Source: Brienomyrus brachyistius (Eukaryota; Chordata; Actinopteri; Osteoglossiformes; Mormyridae). Taken from it: a stretch of DNA of 64,000 nucleotides. The translations under genes were made by a program, and so were the position numbers. The notes beneath the pieces were generated by a model. The model saw nothing but the letters and a program-made list of their open reading frames with translations. It was not told the origin of the DNA and searched no databases. The DNA lies in assembly GCF_023856365.1 (NCBI RefSeq), contig NW_026042799.1, positions 32,275 through 96,274 of the forward strand. Reading direction: 5' to 3'. Positions 14,606 to 28,200 of the stretch are shown here, piece by piece (the stretch's first letter is position 1; each line of letters starts with the position of its first letter).

Positions 14606-16435
14606 CATAGCATATTAGCATATTAGCATATTAGCATAGCATATTAGCATATTAGCATATTAGCATATTAGCATATTAGCATATTAGCATAGCATATTAG
14701 CATATTAGCATATTAGCATATTAGCATAGCGTGTTAGCATATTAGCATATTAGCATATTAGCATATTAGCATATAAGCATATTAGCATATTAGCATATTA
14801 GCATATTAGCATATTAGCATAGCATATTAGCATATTAGCATATTAGCATATTAGCATAGCATATTAGCATATTAGCATATTAGCATATTAGCATATTAGC
14901 ATATTAGCATATTAGCATATTAGCATATTAGCATAGCATATTAGCATATTAGCATATTGGCATATTAGCATATTAGCATAGCATATTAGCATATTAGCAT
15001 ATTAGCATAGCGTGTTAGCATAATAGCATATTAGCATATTAGCATAGCATATTAACATATTAGCATATTAGTATATTAGCATAGCATATTAGCATATTAG
15101 CATATTAGCATATTAGCATATTAGCATAGCATATTAGCATATTAGCATATTAGCATATTAGCATATTAGCATAGCATATTAGCATATTAGCATATTAGCA
15201 TGTTAGCATATTAGCATAGCATATTAGCATATTAGCATATTAGCATATTAGTATATCAACATATTAGCATATTAGCATATTAGCATATTAGCATATTAGC
15301 ATAGCATATTAGCATAGCATATTAGCATATTAGCATATTAGCATAGCATATTAGCATATTAGCATATTAGCATATTAACATATTAGCATGTTAGCATAGC
15401 ATATTAGCATATTAGCATATTAGCATAGCATATTAGCATATTAGCATATTAGCATATTAGCATATTAGCATATTAGCATAGCATATTAGCATATTAGCAT
15501 ATTAGCATATTAGCATAGCGTGTTAGCATATTAGCATATTAGCATATTAGCATAGCATATTAGCATATTAGCATATTAGTATATTAGCATAGCATATTAG
15601 CATATTAGCATATTAGCATATTAGCATATTAGCATAGCATATTAGCATATTAGCATATTAGCATATTAGCATATTAGCATAGCGTGTTAGCATATTAGCA
15701 TATTAGCATATTAGCATATTAGCATATTAACATATAAGCATATTAGCATATTAGCATATTAGCATATTAGCATATTAGTATAGCGTGTTAGCATATTAGC
15801 ATATTAGCATATTAGCATAGCATATTAGCATATTAGCATATTAGCATATTAGCATATTAGCATAGCGTGTTAGCATATTAGCATATTAGCATATTAGCAT
15901 ATTAGCATATTAGCATATTAGCATAGCGTGTTAGCATATTAGCATATAAGCATATTAGCATATTAACATATTAGCATATTAGCATATTAGCATATTAGCA
16001 TATTAGCATAGCATATTAGCATAGCGTGTTAGCATATTAGCGTATTAGCATATTAGCATATTAGCATATTAGCATATTAGCATATTAGCATAGCATATTA
16101 GCATATTAGCATATTAGTATATTAGCATATTAGCATATTAGCATATTAGCATAGCATATTAGCATATTAGCACATTAGCATATTAGTATATTAGCATATT
16201 AGCATATTAGCATATTAGCATATTAGCATATTAGCATATTAGCATAGCATATTAGCATATTAGCATAGCATATTAGCATATTAGCATATTAGCATATTAG
16301 CATATTAGCATATTAGCATATTAGCATAGCATATTAGCATATTAGCATAGCATATTAGCATAGCATATTAGCATATTAGCATATTAGCATATTAGCATAT
16401 TAGCATATTAGCATAGTAGCATAGCATGTTAGCAT
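14606..16435 (+). repeat. HOR segment colinear with 4.4-6.4 kb, Q module missing
   Basis: After D at 14502 the array resumes the copy-1 order with an offset of about 10.2 kb: ATATAAGC (about 14770), P (about 15010), M (about 15251), I (about 15373), GTGTTAGC at about 15682, Y (about 16022) and E (about 16414). Between about 15780 and 16022 the Q module seen near 5670 is absent, and the offset falls from about 10.24 to 10.03 kb. This points to a deletion of roughly 200 bp in this copy, or an insertion in copy 1. Confidence 0.65.
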
Positions 16436-16522
16436 ATTAGCATATTAGCATATTAGCATAGCATATTAGCATATTAACATATTAGCATATTAGCATAGCG
16501 TGTTAGCATATTAGCATATTAG

Positions 16523-16544
16523 CATAGCATAGCGTGTTAGCATA
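16523..16544 (+). repeat. Double pentamer (ATAGC ATAGC) before GTGTTAGC
   Basis: Two pentamers in a row are rare in this array. The in-register cases I saw are at 16523, 23179, 28923, 35359, 42022, 46568 and about 49966, always followed directly by GTGTTAGC and always shortly upstream of marker T. They are therefore one ancestral event copied with the higher-order repeat. Two further cases (about 59166 and 62797) sit in the indel-rich end of the window and are not in this context. Confidence 0.8.
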
Positions 16545-18157
16545 TTAGCATATTAGCATATTAGCATATTAGCATAGCATATTAGCATATTAGCATATTA
16601 GCATATTAGCATATTAGCATATTAGCATATTAGCATATTAGCATAGCATATTAGCATATTAGCATATTAGCATATTAGCATAGGATATTAGCATATTAGC
16701 ATATTAGCATATTAGCATATTAGCATATTAGCATATTGGCATAGCATATTACCATATTAGCATATTAGCATATTAGCATATTAGCATATTAGCATATTAG
16801 CATAGCGTGTTAGCATATTAGCGTATTAGCATATTAGCGTATTAGCATATTAGTATATTAGCATATTAGCATATTAGCATATTAGCATAGCATATTAGCA
16901 TATTATCATAGCATATTAGCATGTTAGCATAGCATATTAGCATATTAGCATAGCGTGTTAGCATATTAGCATATTAGCATATTAGCATATTAGCATATTA
17001 GCATAGCATATTAGCATATTAGCATATTAGCATATTAGCATATTAGCATAGTGTGTTAGCATATTAGCATATTAGCATATTAGCATATTAGCATATTAGC
17101 ATAGCGTGTTAGCATATTAGCATATTAGCATATTAGCATATTAGCATAGCATATTAGCATATTAGCATATTAGCATATTAGCATATTAGCATAGCGTGTT
17201 AGCATATTATCATATTAGCATATTAGCATATTAGCATATTAGCATAGCATATTAGCATATTAGCATATTAGCATATTAGCATATTAGCATATTAGCATAT
17301 TAGCATAGCATATTAGCATATTAACATATTAGCGTATTAGCATATTAGCATATTAGCATATTAGCATAGCATATTAGCATATTAGCATATTAGCATATTA
17401 GCATATTAGCATATTAGCATATTAGCATAGCATATTAGCATATTAGCATAGCATATTAGCATAATAGCTTATTAGCATATTAGCATATTAGCATAGCGTG
17501 TTAGCATATTAGCATATTAGCATATTAGCATATTAGCATATTAGCATATTAGCATATTAGCATATTAGTATATTAGCATAGCGTGTTAGCATATTAGCAT
17601 ATTAGCATAGCATATTAGCATATTAGCATATTAGCATATTAGCATATTAGCATATTAGCATATTAGCATAGCATATTAGCATATTAGCATATTAGCATAT
17701 TAGCATAGCGTGTTAGCGTATTAGCATATTAGCATATTAGCATAGCATATTAGCATATTAGCATATTAGCATATTAGCATATTGGCATATTAGCATAGCA
17801 TATTAGCATATTAGCATAGCGTGTTAGCGTATTAGCATATTAGCATAGCATATTAGCATATTAGCATAGCATATTAGCATATTAGCATATTAGCATATTA
17901 GCATATTAGCATAGCGTGTTAGCATATTAACGTATTAGCATATTAGCATATTAGCATATTAGCATATTAGCATATTAGCATATTAGCATATTAGCATATT
18001 AGCATACTAGCATAGTAGCATAGCATATTAGCATAGCATATTAGCATAGCATATTAGCACATTAGCATATTAGCATAGCGTGTTAGCATATTAGCATATT
18101 AGCATATTAGCATATTAGCATATTAGCAAATTAGCATATTAGCATATTAGCATATTA

Positions 18158-18175
18158 GCAAAGCGTGTTAGCATA
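18158..18175 (+). repeat. Marker G: pentamer AAAGC with GTGTTAGC
   Basis: Pentamer AAAGC precedes GTGTTAGC, and an AAATTAGC octamer lies a few units upstream. The pair recurs at 18158, 30717, 37169, 48224, 51690, 54713, 57354 and 60365, with gaps of 12559, 6452, 11055, 3466, 3023, 2641 and 3011 bp. What follows G differs by copy: ATATCAGC then B (18, 31 and 37 kb), module I (48, 51.7 and 57 kb), or ATATCAGC then D (54.7 and 60.4 kb). It is the best single ruler for the right half of the window. Confidence 0.88.
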
Positions 18176-18488
18176 TTAGCATATTAGCATAGCATATTAG
18201 CATATTAGCATATTAGCATATTAGCATATTAGCATATTAGCATAGCATATTAGCATATTAGCATATTAGCATATTAGCATATTAGCATATTAGCATAGCA
18301 TATTAGCATATTAGCATATTAGCATATTAGCATATTAGCATATCAGCATATTAGCATATTAGCATATTAGCATATTAGCATATTAGCATAGCATATTAAC
18401 ATATTAACATATTAGCATATTAGCATATTAGCATATTAGCATATTAGCATATTAGCATATTAGCATATTAGCATATTAGCATATTAGC

Positions 18489-18546
18489 CTAGCGTGTTAG
18501 CGTTTTAGCATATTAGCCTAGCGTGTTAGCGTTTTAGCATATTAGC
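18489..18546 (+). repeat. Marker B: tandem 29-bp composite, copy 1
   Basis: A 29-bp composite of CTAGC, GTGTTAGC, GTTTTAGC and ATATTAGC is repeated twice without change. CTAGC and GTTTTAGC are seen only in this marker in the window. Other copies are at 31032 and 37500. Confidence 0.9.
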
Positions 18547-19240
18547 ATAGCATATTAGCATATTAGCATATTAGCATATTAGCATAGCATATTAGCATAT
18601 TAGCATATTAGCATATTAGCATATTAGCATAGCATATTAGCATATTAGTATAGCGTGTTAGCGTATTAGCATATTAGCATATTAGCATAGCATATTAGCA
18701 TAGCATATTAGCATATTAGCATATTAGCATATTAGCATATTAGCATAGCATATTAGCATATTAGCATATTAGCATATTAGCATATTAGCATATTAGCATA
18801 GCGTGTTAGCATATTAGCATATTAGCATATTAGCATATTAGCATATTAGTATAGCATATTAGCATATTAGCATATTAGCATATTAGCATATTAGTATATT
18901 AGCATAGCATATTAGCATAGCATATTAGCATATTAGCATATTAGCATATTAGCATAGCATATTAGCATATTAGCATATTAGCATATTAGCATATTAGCAT
19001 ATTAGCATAGCATATTAGCATAGCATATTAGCATAGCATATTAGCATATTAGCATATTAGCATATTAGCATATTAGCATATTAGCATATTAGCATATTAG
19101 CATAGCATATTAGCATATTAGCATATTAGCATATTAGCATATTAGCATAGCATATTAGCATATTAGCATATTAGCATATTAGTATATTAGCATATTAGCA
19201 TATTAGCATAGCATATTAGCATATTAGCATATTAGCATAT

Positions 19241-22200
19241 TAGCATATTAGCATATTAGCATAGTATATTAGCATATTAGCATATTAGCATAGCATATTA
19301 GCATATTAGCACATTAGCATATTAGCATATTAGCATATTAGCATAGCATATTAGCATATTAGCATATTAGCATATTAGCATATTAGCATAGCGTGTTAGC
19401 ATATTAGCATATTAGCATATTAGCATATTAGCATATTTGCATATTAGCATAGCGTGTTAGCATATTAGCATATTAGCATATTAGCATAGCATATTAGCAT
19501 ATTAGCATATTAGCATATTAGCATATTAGCATAGCATATTAGCATATTAGCATATTAGCATATTAGCATATTAGCATAGCATATTAGCATATTAGCATAT
19601 TAGCATATTAGCATATTAGCATAGCATATTAGCATATTAGCATATTAGCATATTAACATATTAGCATATTAGCATAGCATATTAGCATATTAGCATATTA
19701 GCATATAACATATTAGCATATTAGCATATTAGCATAGCATATTAGCATATTAGCATATTAGCATATTAGCATATTAGCATATTAGCATAGCATATTAGCA
19801 TATTAGCATATTAGCATATTAGCATAGCATATTAGCATATTAGCATATCAGCATATTAGCATATTAGCATATTAGCATAGCATATTAGCATATTAGCATA
19901 GCATGTTAGCATATTAGCATATTAGCATATTAGCATAGCATATTAGTATATTAACATATTAGCATATTAACATATTAGCATATTAGCATATTAGCATAGC
20001 ATATTAGCATATTAGCATATTAGCATAGCATATTAGTATATTAGCATAGCATATTAGCATAGCATATTAGCATAGCATATTAGCATATTAGCATATTAGC
20101 ATATTAGCATATTAGCATATTAGCATATTAGCATAGCATATTAGCATATTAGCATATTAGCATATTAGCATAGCGTGTTAGCATATTAGCATATTAGCAT
20201 ATTAGCATATTAGCATATAAGCATATTAGCATATTAGCATATTAGCATATTAGCATAGCGTGTTAGCATATTAGCAAATTAGCATATTAGCATATTAGCA
20301 TAGCATATTAGCATATTAGCATAGCATATTAGCATATTAGCATATTAGCATATTAGCATATTAGCATATTAGCATAGCATATTAGCATATTAGCATATAA
20401 ACATATTAGCATAACGTGTTAGCATATTAGCATATTAGCATATTAGCATATTAGCATATTAGCATATTAGCATAGCATATTAGCATATTAGCATATTAGC
20501 ATATTAGCATATTAGCATATTAGCATAGCATATTAGCATATTAGCATAGCGTGTTAGCATATTAACATGTTAGCATATTAGCATATTAGCATATTAGCAT
20601 ATTAGCATATTAGCATATTAGCATATTAGCATATTAGCATAGCATATTAGCTTATTAGCATATTAGCATATTAGCATAGCATATTAGCATATTAGCATAT
20701 TAGCATATTAACATATTAGCATATTAGCATAGCATATTAGCATATTAGCATATTAGTATATTAGCATAGCATATTAGCATATTAGCATATTAGCATATTA
20801 GCATATTAGCATAGCATATTAGCATATTAGCATATTAGCATATTAGCATAGCGTGTTAGCATATTAGCATATTAGCATATTAGCATATTAGCATATAAGC
20901 ATATTAGCATATTAGCATATTAGCATATTAGCATAGCGTGTTAGCATATTAGCATATTAGTATATTAGCATAGCATATTAGCATATTAGCATATTAGCAT
21001 ATTAGCATATTAGCATAGCATATTAGCATATTAGCATATTAGCATATTAGCATAGCGTGTTAGCATATTAGCATATTAGCATATTAGCATATTAGCATAT
21101 AAGCATATTAGCATATTAGCATATTAGCATATTAGCATAGCGTGTTAGCATATTAGCATATTAGCATAGCATATTAGCATATTAGCATATTAGCATATTA
21201 GCATATTAGCATAGCATATTAGCATATTAGCATATAAGCATATTAGCATATCGTGTTAGCATATTAGCATATTAGCATAGCATATTAGCATAGCATATTA
21301 GCATATTAGCATATTAGCATAGCGTGTTAGCATATTAGCATAGCGTGTTAGCATATTAGCGTATTAGCATATTAGCATATTAGCATATTAGCATATTAGT
21401 ATAGCATATTAGCATATTAGCATATTAGCATATTAGCATATTAGCATATTAGCATAGCATATTAGCATATTAGCATATTAGCATATTAGCATATTAGCAT
21501 AGCATATTAGCATATTAGCATATTAGCATATTAGCATATTAGCATAGCATATTAGCATATTAGCATATTAGCATATTAGCATAGCATATTAGCATATTAG
21601 CATATTAGCATATTAGCTTATTAGCATATTAGCATAGCATATTAGCATATTAGCATATTAGCATATTAGCATAGCATATTAGCATATTAGCATATTAGCA
21701 TATTAGCATATTAGCATAGCATATTAGCATATTAGCATATTAGCATATTAGCATAGCATATTAGCATATTAGCATATTAGCATGTTAGCATATTAGCATA
21801 GCATATTAGCATATTAGCATATTAGCATATTAGCATATCAACATATTAGCATATTAGCATATTAGTATATTAGCATAGCATATTAGCATAGCATATTAGC
21901 ATATTAGCATATTAGCATATTCGCATATTAGCATATTAACATATTAGCATGTTAGCATAGCATATTAGCATATTAGCATATTAGCATAGCATATTAGCAT
22001 ATTAGCATATTAGCATATTAGCATATTAGCATATTAGCATATTAGCATAGCATATTAGCATATTAGCATATTAGCATATTAGCATAGCGTGTTAGCATAT
22101 TAGCATATTAGCATAGCATATTAGCATATTAGCATATTAGCATATTAGCATAGCATATTAGCATATTAGCATATTAGCATATTAGCATATTAGCATATTA

Positions 22201-23930
22201 GCATATTAGCATATTAGCATAGCATATTAGCATATTAGCATATTAGCATAGCGTGTTAGCATATTAGCATATTAGCATATTAACATATAAGTATATTAGC
22301 ATATTAGTATATTAGCATATTACCATAGCGTGTTAGCATATTAGCATATTAGCATATTAGCATAGCATATTAGCATATTAGCATATTAGCATATTAGCAT
22401 ATTAGCATATTAGCATATTAGCATATTAGCATAGCATATTAGCATATTAGCATATTAGCATATTAGCATAGTATATTAGCATATTAGCATATAAGCATAT
22501 TAGCATAGCATATTAGCATATTAGCATATTAGCATATTAGCATATTAGCATATTAGCATATTAGCATATTAGCATAGCGTGTTAGCATATTAGCATATAA
22601 GCATATTAGCATATTAACATATTAACATATTAGCATATTAGCATAGCATATTAGCATAGCGTGTTAGCATATTAGCGTATTAGCATATTAGCATATTAGC
22701 ATATTAGCATATTAGCATATTAGCATATTAGCATATTAGCATAGCATATTAGCATATTAGCATATTAGCATATTAGTATATTAGCATAGCATATTAGCAT
22801 ATTAGCACATTAGCATATTAGTATATTAGCATATTAGCATATTAGCATATTAGCATATTAGTATATTAGCATAGCATATTAGCATATTAGCATAGCATAT
22901 TAGCATATTAGCATAGCATATTAGCATAGCATATTAGCATATTAGCATATTAGCATATTAGCATATTAGCATAGCATATTAGCATATTAGCATATTAGCA
23001 TATTAGCATATTAGCATATTAGCATATTAGCATAGCATATTAACATATTAGCATATTAGCATATTAGCATAGCATGTTAGCATATTAGCATATTAGCATA
23101 TTAGCATATTAGCATAGCATATTAGTATATTAACATATTAGCATATTAGCATAGCGTGTTAGCATATTAGCATATTAGCATAGCATAGCGTGTTAGCATA
23201 TTAGCATATTAGCATATTAGCATATTAGCATATTAGCATATTAGCATAGCATATTAGCATATTAGCATAGCATATTAGCATATTAGCATATTAGCATATT
23301 AGCATATTAGCATATTAGCATATTAGCATAGCATATTAGCATAGCATATTAGCATATTAGTATATTAGCATATTAGCATAGGATATTAGCATATTTGCAT
23401 ATTAGCATATTAGCATATTAGCATATTAGCATATTAGCATAGCGTGTTAGCGTATTAACATATTAGCATTACATATTAGCATATTAACATATTAGCATAT
23501 TAGCATATTAGCATAGCATATTAGCATATTAGCATATTAGCATATTAGCATATTAGTATATTAGCATAGCATATTAGCATAGCATATTAGCATATTAGCA
23601 TATTAGCATATTAGCATAGCATATTAGCATATTAGCATATTAGCATATTAGCATATTAGCATATTAGCATATTAGCATAGCATATTAGCATAGCATATTA
23701 GCATATTAGCATATTAGCATATTAGCATATTAGCATAGCGTGTTAGCATATTAGCATATTAGTATATTAGCATAGCATATTAGCATATTAGCATATTAGC
23801 ATATTAGCATATTAGCATAGCATATTAGCATATTAGCATATTAGCATATTAGCATATTAGCATATTAGCATAGCATATTAGCATAGCATATTAGCATATT
23901 AGCATATTAGCATATTAGCATATTAGCATA
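19241..23930 (+). repeat. Higher-order unit of about 4.7 kb
   Basis: Markers in order are a pentamer ATAGT variant (19264), GCACATTAG (about 19311), ATGTTAGC after a pentamer (19897), D (about 19945), C (20397), J (about 20548), a TTATTAGC unit (about 20650), N (about 21250), Y (about 21352), M (about 21838), I with a TCGC variant (about 21920), Q (about 22471), Y (22655), a short D (about 23120), a double pentamer (23179), T (about 23376) and A (23467). It restarts near 23938 with offsets of 4674-4739 bp. The same order recurs at 38.25-42.75 kb, 18.8-19.0 kb away, so this unit type exists in at least two separate clusters. Confidence 0.72.
23467..23479 (+). repeat. Marker A: pentamer ATTAC
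   Basis: ATTAC replaces the pentamer ATAGC, a few units after a GTGTTAGC-GTATTAAC pair. Occurrences are at 23467, 29177, 35613, 42310, 46848, 50222, 53246 and 58895, with gaps of 5710, 6436, 6697, 4538, 3374, 3024 and 5649 bp. Six copies are followed about 96 bp later by F. The copies at 23467 and 42310 instead lead to a TAGTATATTAG unit, which separates two sub-lineages. Confidence 0.88.
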
Positions 23931-25260
23931 TTAGCATAGTATATTAGCATATTAGCATATTAGCATAGCATATTAGCATATTAGCACATTAGCATATTAG
24001 CATATTAGCATATTAGCATAGCATATTAGCATATTAGCATATTAGCATATTAGCATATTAGCATAGCGTGTTAGCATATTAGCATATTAGCATATTAGCA
24101 TATTAGCATATTAGCATATTAGCATAGCGTGTTAGCATATTAGCATATTAGCATATTAGCATATTAGCATATTAGCATATTAGCATAGCGTGTTAGCATA
24201 TTAGCATATTAGCATATTAGCATAGCATATTAGCATATTAGCATATTAGCATATTAGCATAGCATATTAGCATATTAGCATATTAGCATATTAGCATATT
24301 AGCATAGCATATTGGCATATTAGCATATTAGCATATTAGCATATTAGCATATTAGCATAGCATATTAGCATATTAGCATATTAGCATATTAGCATATTAA
24401 CATATTAGCATATTAGCATAGCATATTAGCATATTAGCATATTAGCATATTAGCATATTAGCATATTAGCATAGCATATTAGCATATTAGCATATTAGCA
24501 TATTAGCATATTAGCATATTAGCATAGCATATTAGCATATTAGCATATTAGCATATTAGCATAGCATATTAGCATATTAGCATATCAGCATATTAGCATA
24601 TTAGCATATTAGCATAGCATATTAGCATATTAGCATAGCGTGTTAGCATATTAGCATATTAGCATATTAGCATAGCATATTAGTATATTAACATATTAGC
24701 ATATTAACATATTAGCATATTAGCATATTAGCATAGCATATTAGCATATTAGCATATTAGCATATTAGCATATTAGTATATTAGCATAGCATATTAGCAT
24801 AGCATATTAGCATAGCATATTAGCATATTAGCATATTAGCATATTAGCATATTAGCATATTAGCATAGCATATTAGCATATTAGCATATTAGCATATTAG
24901 CATAGCATGTTAGCATATTAGCATATTAGCATATTAGCATATTAGCATATAAGCATATTAGCATATTAGCATATTAGCATATTAGCATAGCGTGTTAGCA
25001 TATTAGCAAATTAGCATATTAGCATATTAGCATAGCATATTAGCATATTAGCATATTAGCATATTAGCATATTAGCATATTAGCATATTAGCATAGCATA
25101 TTAGCATATTAGCATATAAACATATTAGCATAACGTGTTAGCATATTAGCATATTAGCATATTAGCATATTAGCATATTAGCATATTAGCATATTAGCAT
25201 ATTAGCATATCAGCATATTAGCATATTAGCATATTAGCATAGCATATTAGCATATTAGCA
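23931..25260 (+). repeat. Partial second copy of the 4.7-kb unit
   Basis: The ATAGT variant (23938), GCACATTAG (about 23987), D (about 24684), ATATAAGC (about 24945), AAATTAGC (about 25010) and C (25116) repeat the start of the preceding unit. After C the expected J is missing. Instead an ATATCAGC unit, a GTGTTAGC and a second D (about 25307) follow, marking a junction near 25.2 kb to a different HOR type. The GTGTTAGC expected at the start of the copy is ATGTTAGC here (24901), a CpG-to-CpA change. Confidence 0.65.
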
Positions 25261-28200
25261 TAGCGTGTTAGCATATTAGCATATTAGCATATTAGCATAG
25301 CATATTAGTATATTAACATATTAGCATATTAACATATTAGCATATTAGCATATTAGCATAGCATATTAGCATATTAGCACATTAGCATATTAGCATATTA
25401 GCATAGCATATTAGCATATTAGCATATTAGCATATTAGCATATTAGCATAGCATATTAGCATATTAGCATATTAGCATAGCATATTAGCATAGCATATTA
25501 GCATATTAGCATATTAGCATATTAGCATATTAGCATATTAGCATAGTATATTAGCATATTAGCATATTAGCATATTAGCATATTAGCATATTAGCATAGC
25601 ATATTAGCATATTAGCATATTAGCATATTAGCATATTAACATATTAGCATAGCATATTAGCATATTAGCATATTAGCATATTAGCATAGCATATTAGCAT
25701 ATTAGCATATTAGCATATTAGCATATTAGCATATTAGCATAGCATATTAGCATAGCATATTAGCATATTAGCATATTAGCATATTAGCATAGCGTGTTAG
25801 CATATTAGCATATTAGCATATTAGCATAGCATATTAGCATATTAGCATATTAGCATATTAGCATATTAGCATAGCATATTAGCATATTAGCATATTAGCA
25901 TATTAGCATATTAGCATATTAGCATAGCATATTAGCATATTAGCATATTAGCATATTAGCATAGCATATTAGCATATTAGCATATTAGCATATTAGCATA
26001 TTAGCATATTAGCATAGCATATTAGCATATTAGCATATTAGCATAGCATATTAGCATATTAGCACATTAGCATATTAGCATATTAGCATATTAGCATAGC
26101 ATATTAGCATAGCATATTAGCATATTAGCATATTAGCATAGCGTGTTAGCATATTAGCATATTAGCATATTAGCATATTAGCATATTAGCATATTAGCAT
26201 ATTAGCATAGCGTGTTAGCATATTAGCATATTAGCATATTAGCATAGCATATTAGCATATTAGCATATTAGCATATTAGCATAGCATATTAGCATATTAG
26301 CATATTAGCATATTAGCATATTAGCATATTAGCATAGCATATTAGCATATTAGCATATTAGCATATTAGCATAGCATATTAGCATATTAGCATATTAGCA
26401 TATTAACATATTAGCATATTAGCATAGCATATTAACATATTAGCATATTAGCATATTAGCATATTAGCATATTAGCATATTAGCATATTAGCATATTAGC
26501 ATAGCATATTAGCATATTAGCATATTAGCATATTAGCATAGCATATTAGCATATTAGCATATTAGCATAGCATATTAGCATATTAGCATATTAGCATATT
26601 AGCATATTAGCATATTAGCATATTAGCATAGCATATTAGCATATTAGCATAGCGTGTTAGCATATTAGCATATTAGCATATTAGCATAGCATATTAGTAT
26701 ATTAACATATTAGCATATTAACATATTAGCATATTAGCATATTAGCATAGCATATTAGCATATTAGCATATTAGCATATTAGCATATTAGCATATTAGTA
26801 TATTAGCATAGCATATTAGCATATTAGCATATTAGCATAGCATATTAGCATATTAGCATATTAGCATATTAGCATATTAGCATATTAGCATATTAGCATA
26901 GCATATTAGCATATTAGCATATTAGCATATTAGCATAGCGTGTTAGCATATTAGCATATTAGCATATTAGCATATTAGCATATAAGCATATTAGCATATT
27001 AGCATATTAGCATATTAGCATATTAGCATAGCATATTAGCATATTAGCATATTAGCATATTAGCATAGCATATTAGCATATTAGCATATTAGCATATTAG
27101 CATATTAGCATATTAGCATATTAGCATAGCATATTAGCATATTAGCATATTGGCATATTAGCATATTAGCATAGCATATTAGCATATTAGCATATTAGCA
27201 TAGCGTGTTAGCATAATAGCATATTAGCATATTAGCATAGCATATTAACATATTAGCATATTAGTATATTAGCATAGCATATTAGCATATTAGCATATTA
27301 GCATATTAGCATATTAGCATAGCATATTAGCATATTAGCATATTAGCATATTAGCATATTAGCATAGCATATTAGCATATTAGCATATTAGCATGTTAGC
27401 ATATTAGCATAGCATATTAGCATATTAGCATATTAGCATATTAGCATATCAACATATTAGCATATTAGCATATTAGCATATTAGCATATTAGCATAGCAT
27501 ATTAGCATAGCATATTAGCATATTAGCATATTAGCATAGCATATTAGCATATTAGCATATTAGCATATTAACATATTAGCATGTTAGCATAGCATATTAG
27601 CATATTAGCATATTAGCATAGCATATTAGCATATTAGCATATTAGCATATTAGCATATTAGCATATTAGCATAGCATATTAGCATATTAGCATATTAGCA
27701 TATTAGCATAGCGTGTTAGCATATTAGCATATTAGCATATTAGCATAGCATATTAGCATATTAGCATATTAGCATATTAGCATAGCATATTAGCATATTA
27801 GCATATTAGCATATTAGCATATTAGCATAGCATATTAGCATATTAGCATATTAGCATATTAGCATATTAGCATAGCGTGTTAGCATATTAGCATATTAGC
27901 ATATTAGCATATTAGCATATTAACATATAAGCATATTAGCATATTAGCATATTAGCATATTAGCATATTAGTATAGCGTGTTAGCATATTAGCATATTAG
28001 CATATTAGCATAGCATATTAGCATATTAGCATATTAGCATATTAGCATATTAGCATATTAGCATATTAGCATAGCATATTAGCATATTAGCATATTAGCA
28101 TATTAGCATAGTATATTAGCATATTAGCATATAAGCATATTAGCATAGCGTGTTAGCATATTAGCATATTAGCATATTAGCATATTAGCATATTAGCATA

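Larger units (their letters stand above)
16436..19240 (+). repeat. HOR segment with the T-F-Y-K-H-U-V-G-B marker series
   Basis: Markers in order are a double pentamer (16523), T (about 16680), F (16738), Y (about 16801), K (17047), H (17460), U (about 17921), V (about 18005), G (18158), an ATATCAGC unit (about 18341) and the B doublet (18489). The same series recurs about 12.54 kb downstream (29.1-31.1 kb) and again at 35.5-37.6 kb. Here T and F are only about 58 bp apart, against about 175 bp in the other copies. The roughly 117 bp between them, including marker A, is missing. The right edge near 19240 is set by where the 4.7-kb unit pattern begins and is approximate. Confidence 0.7.
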
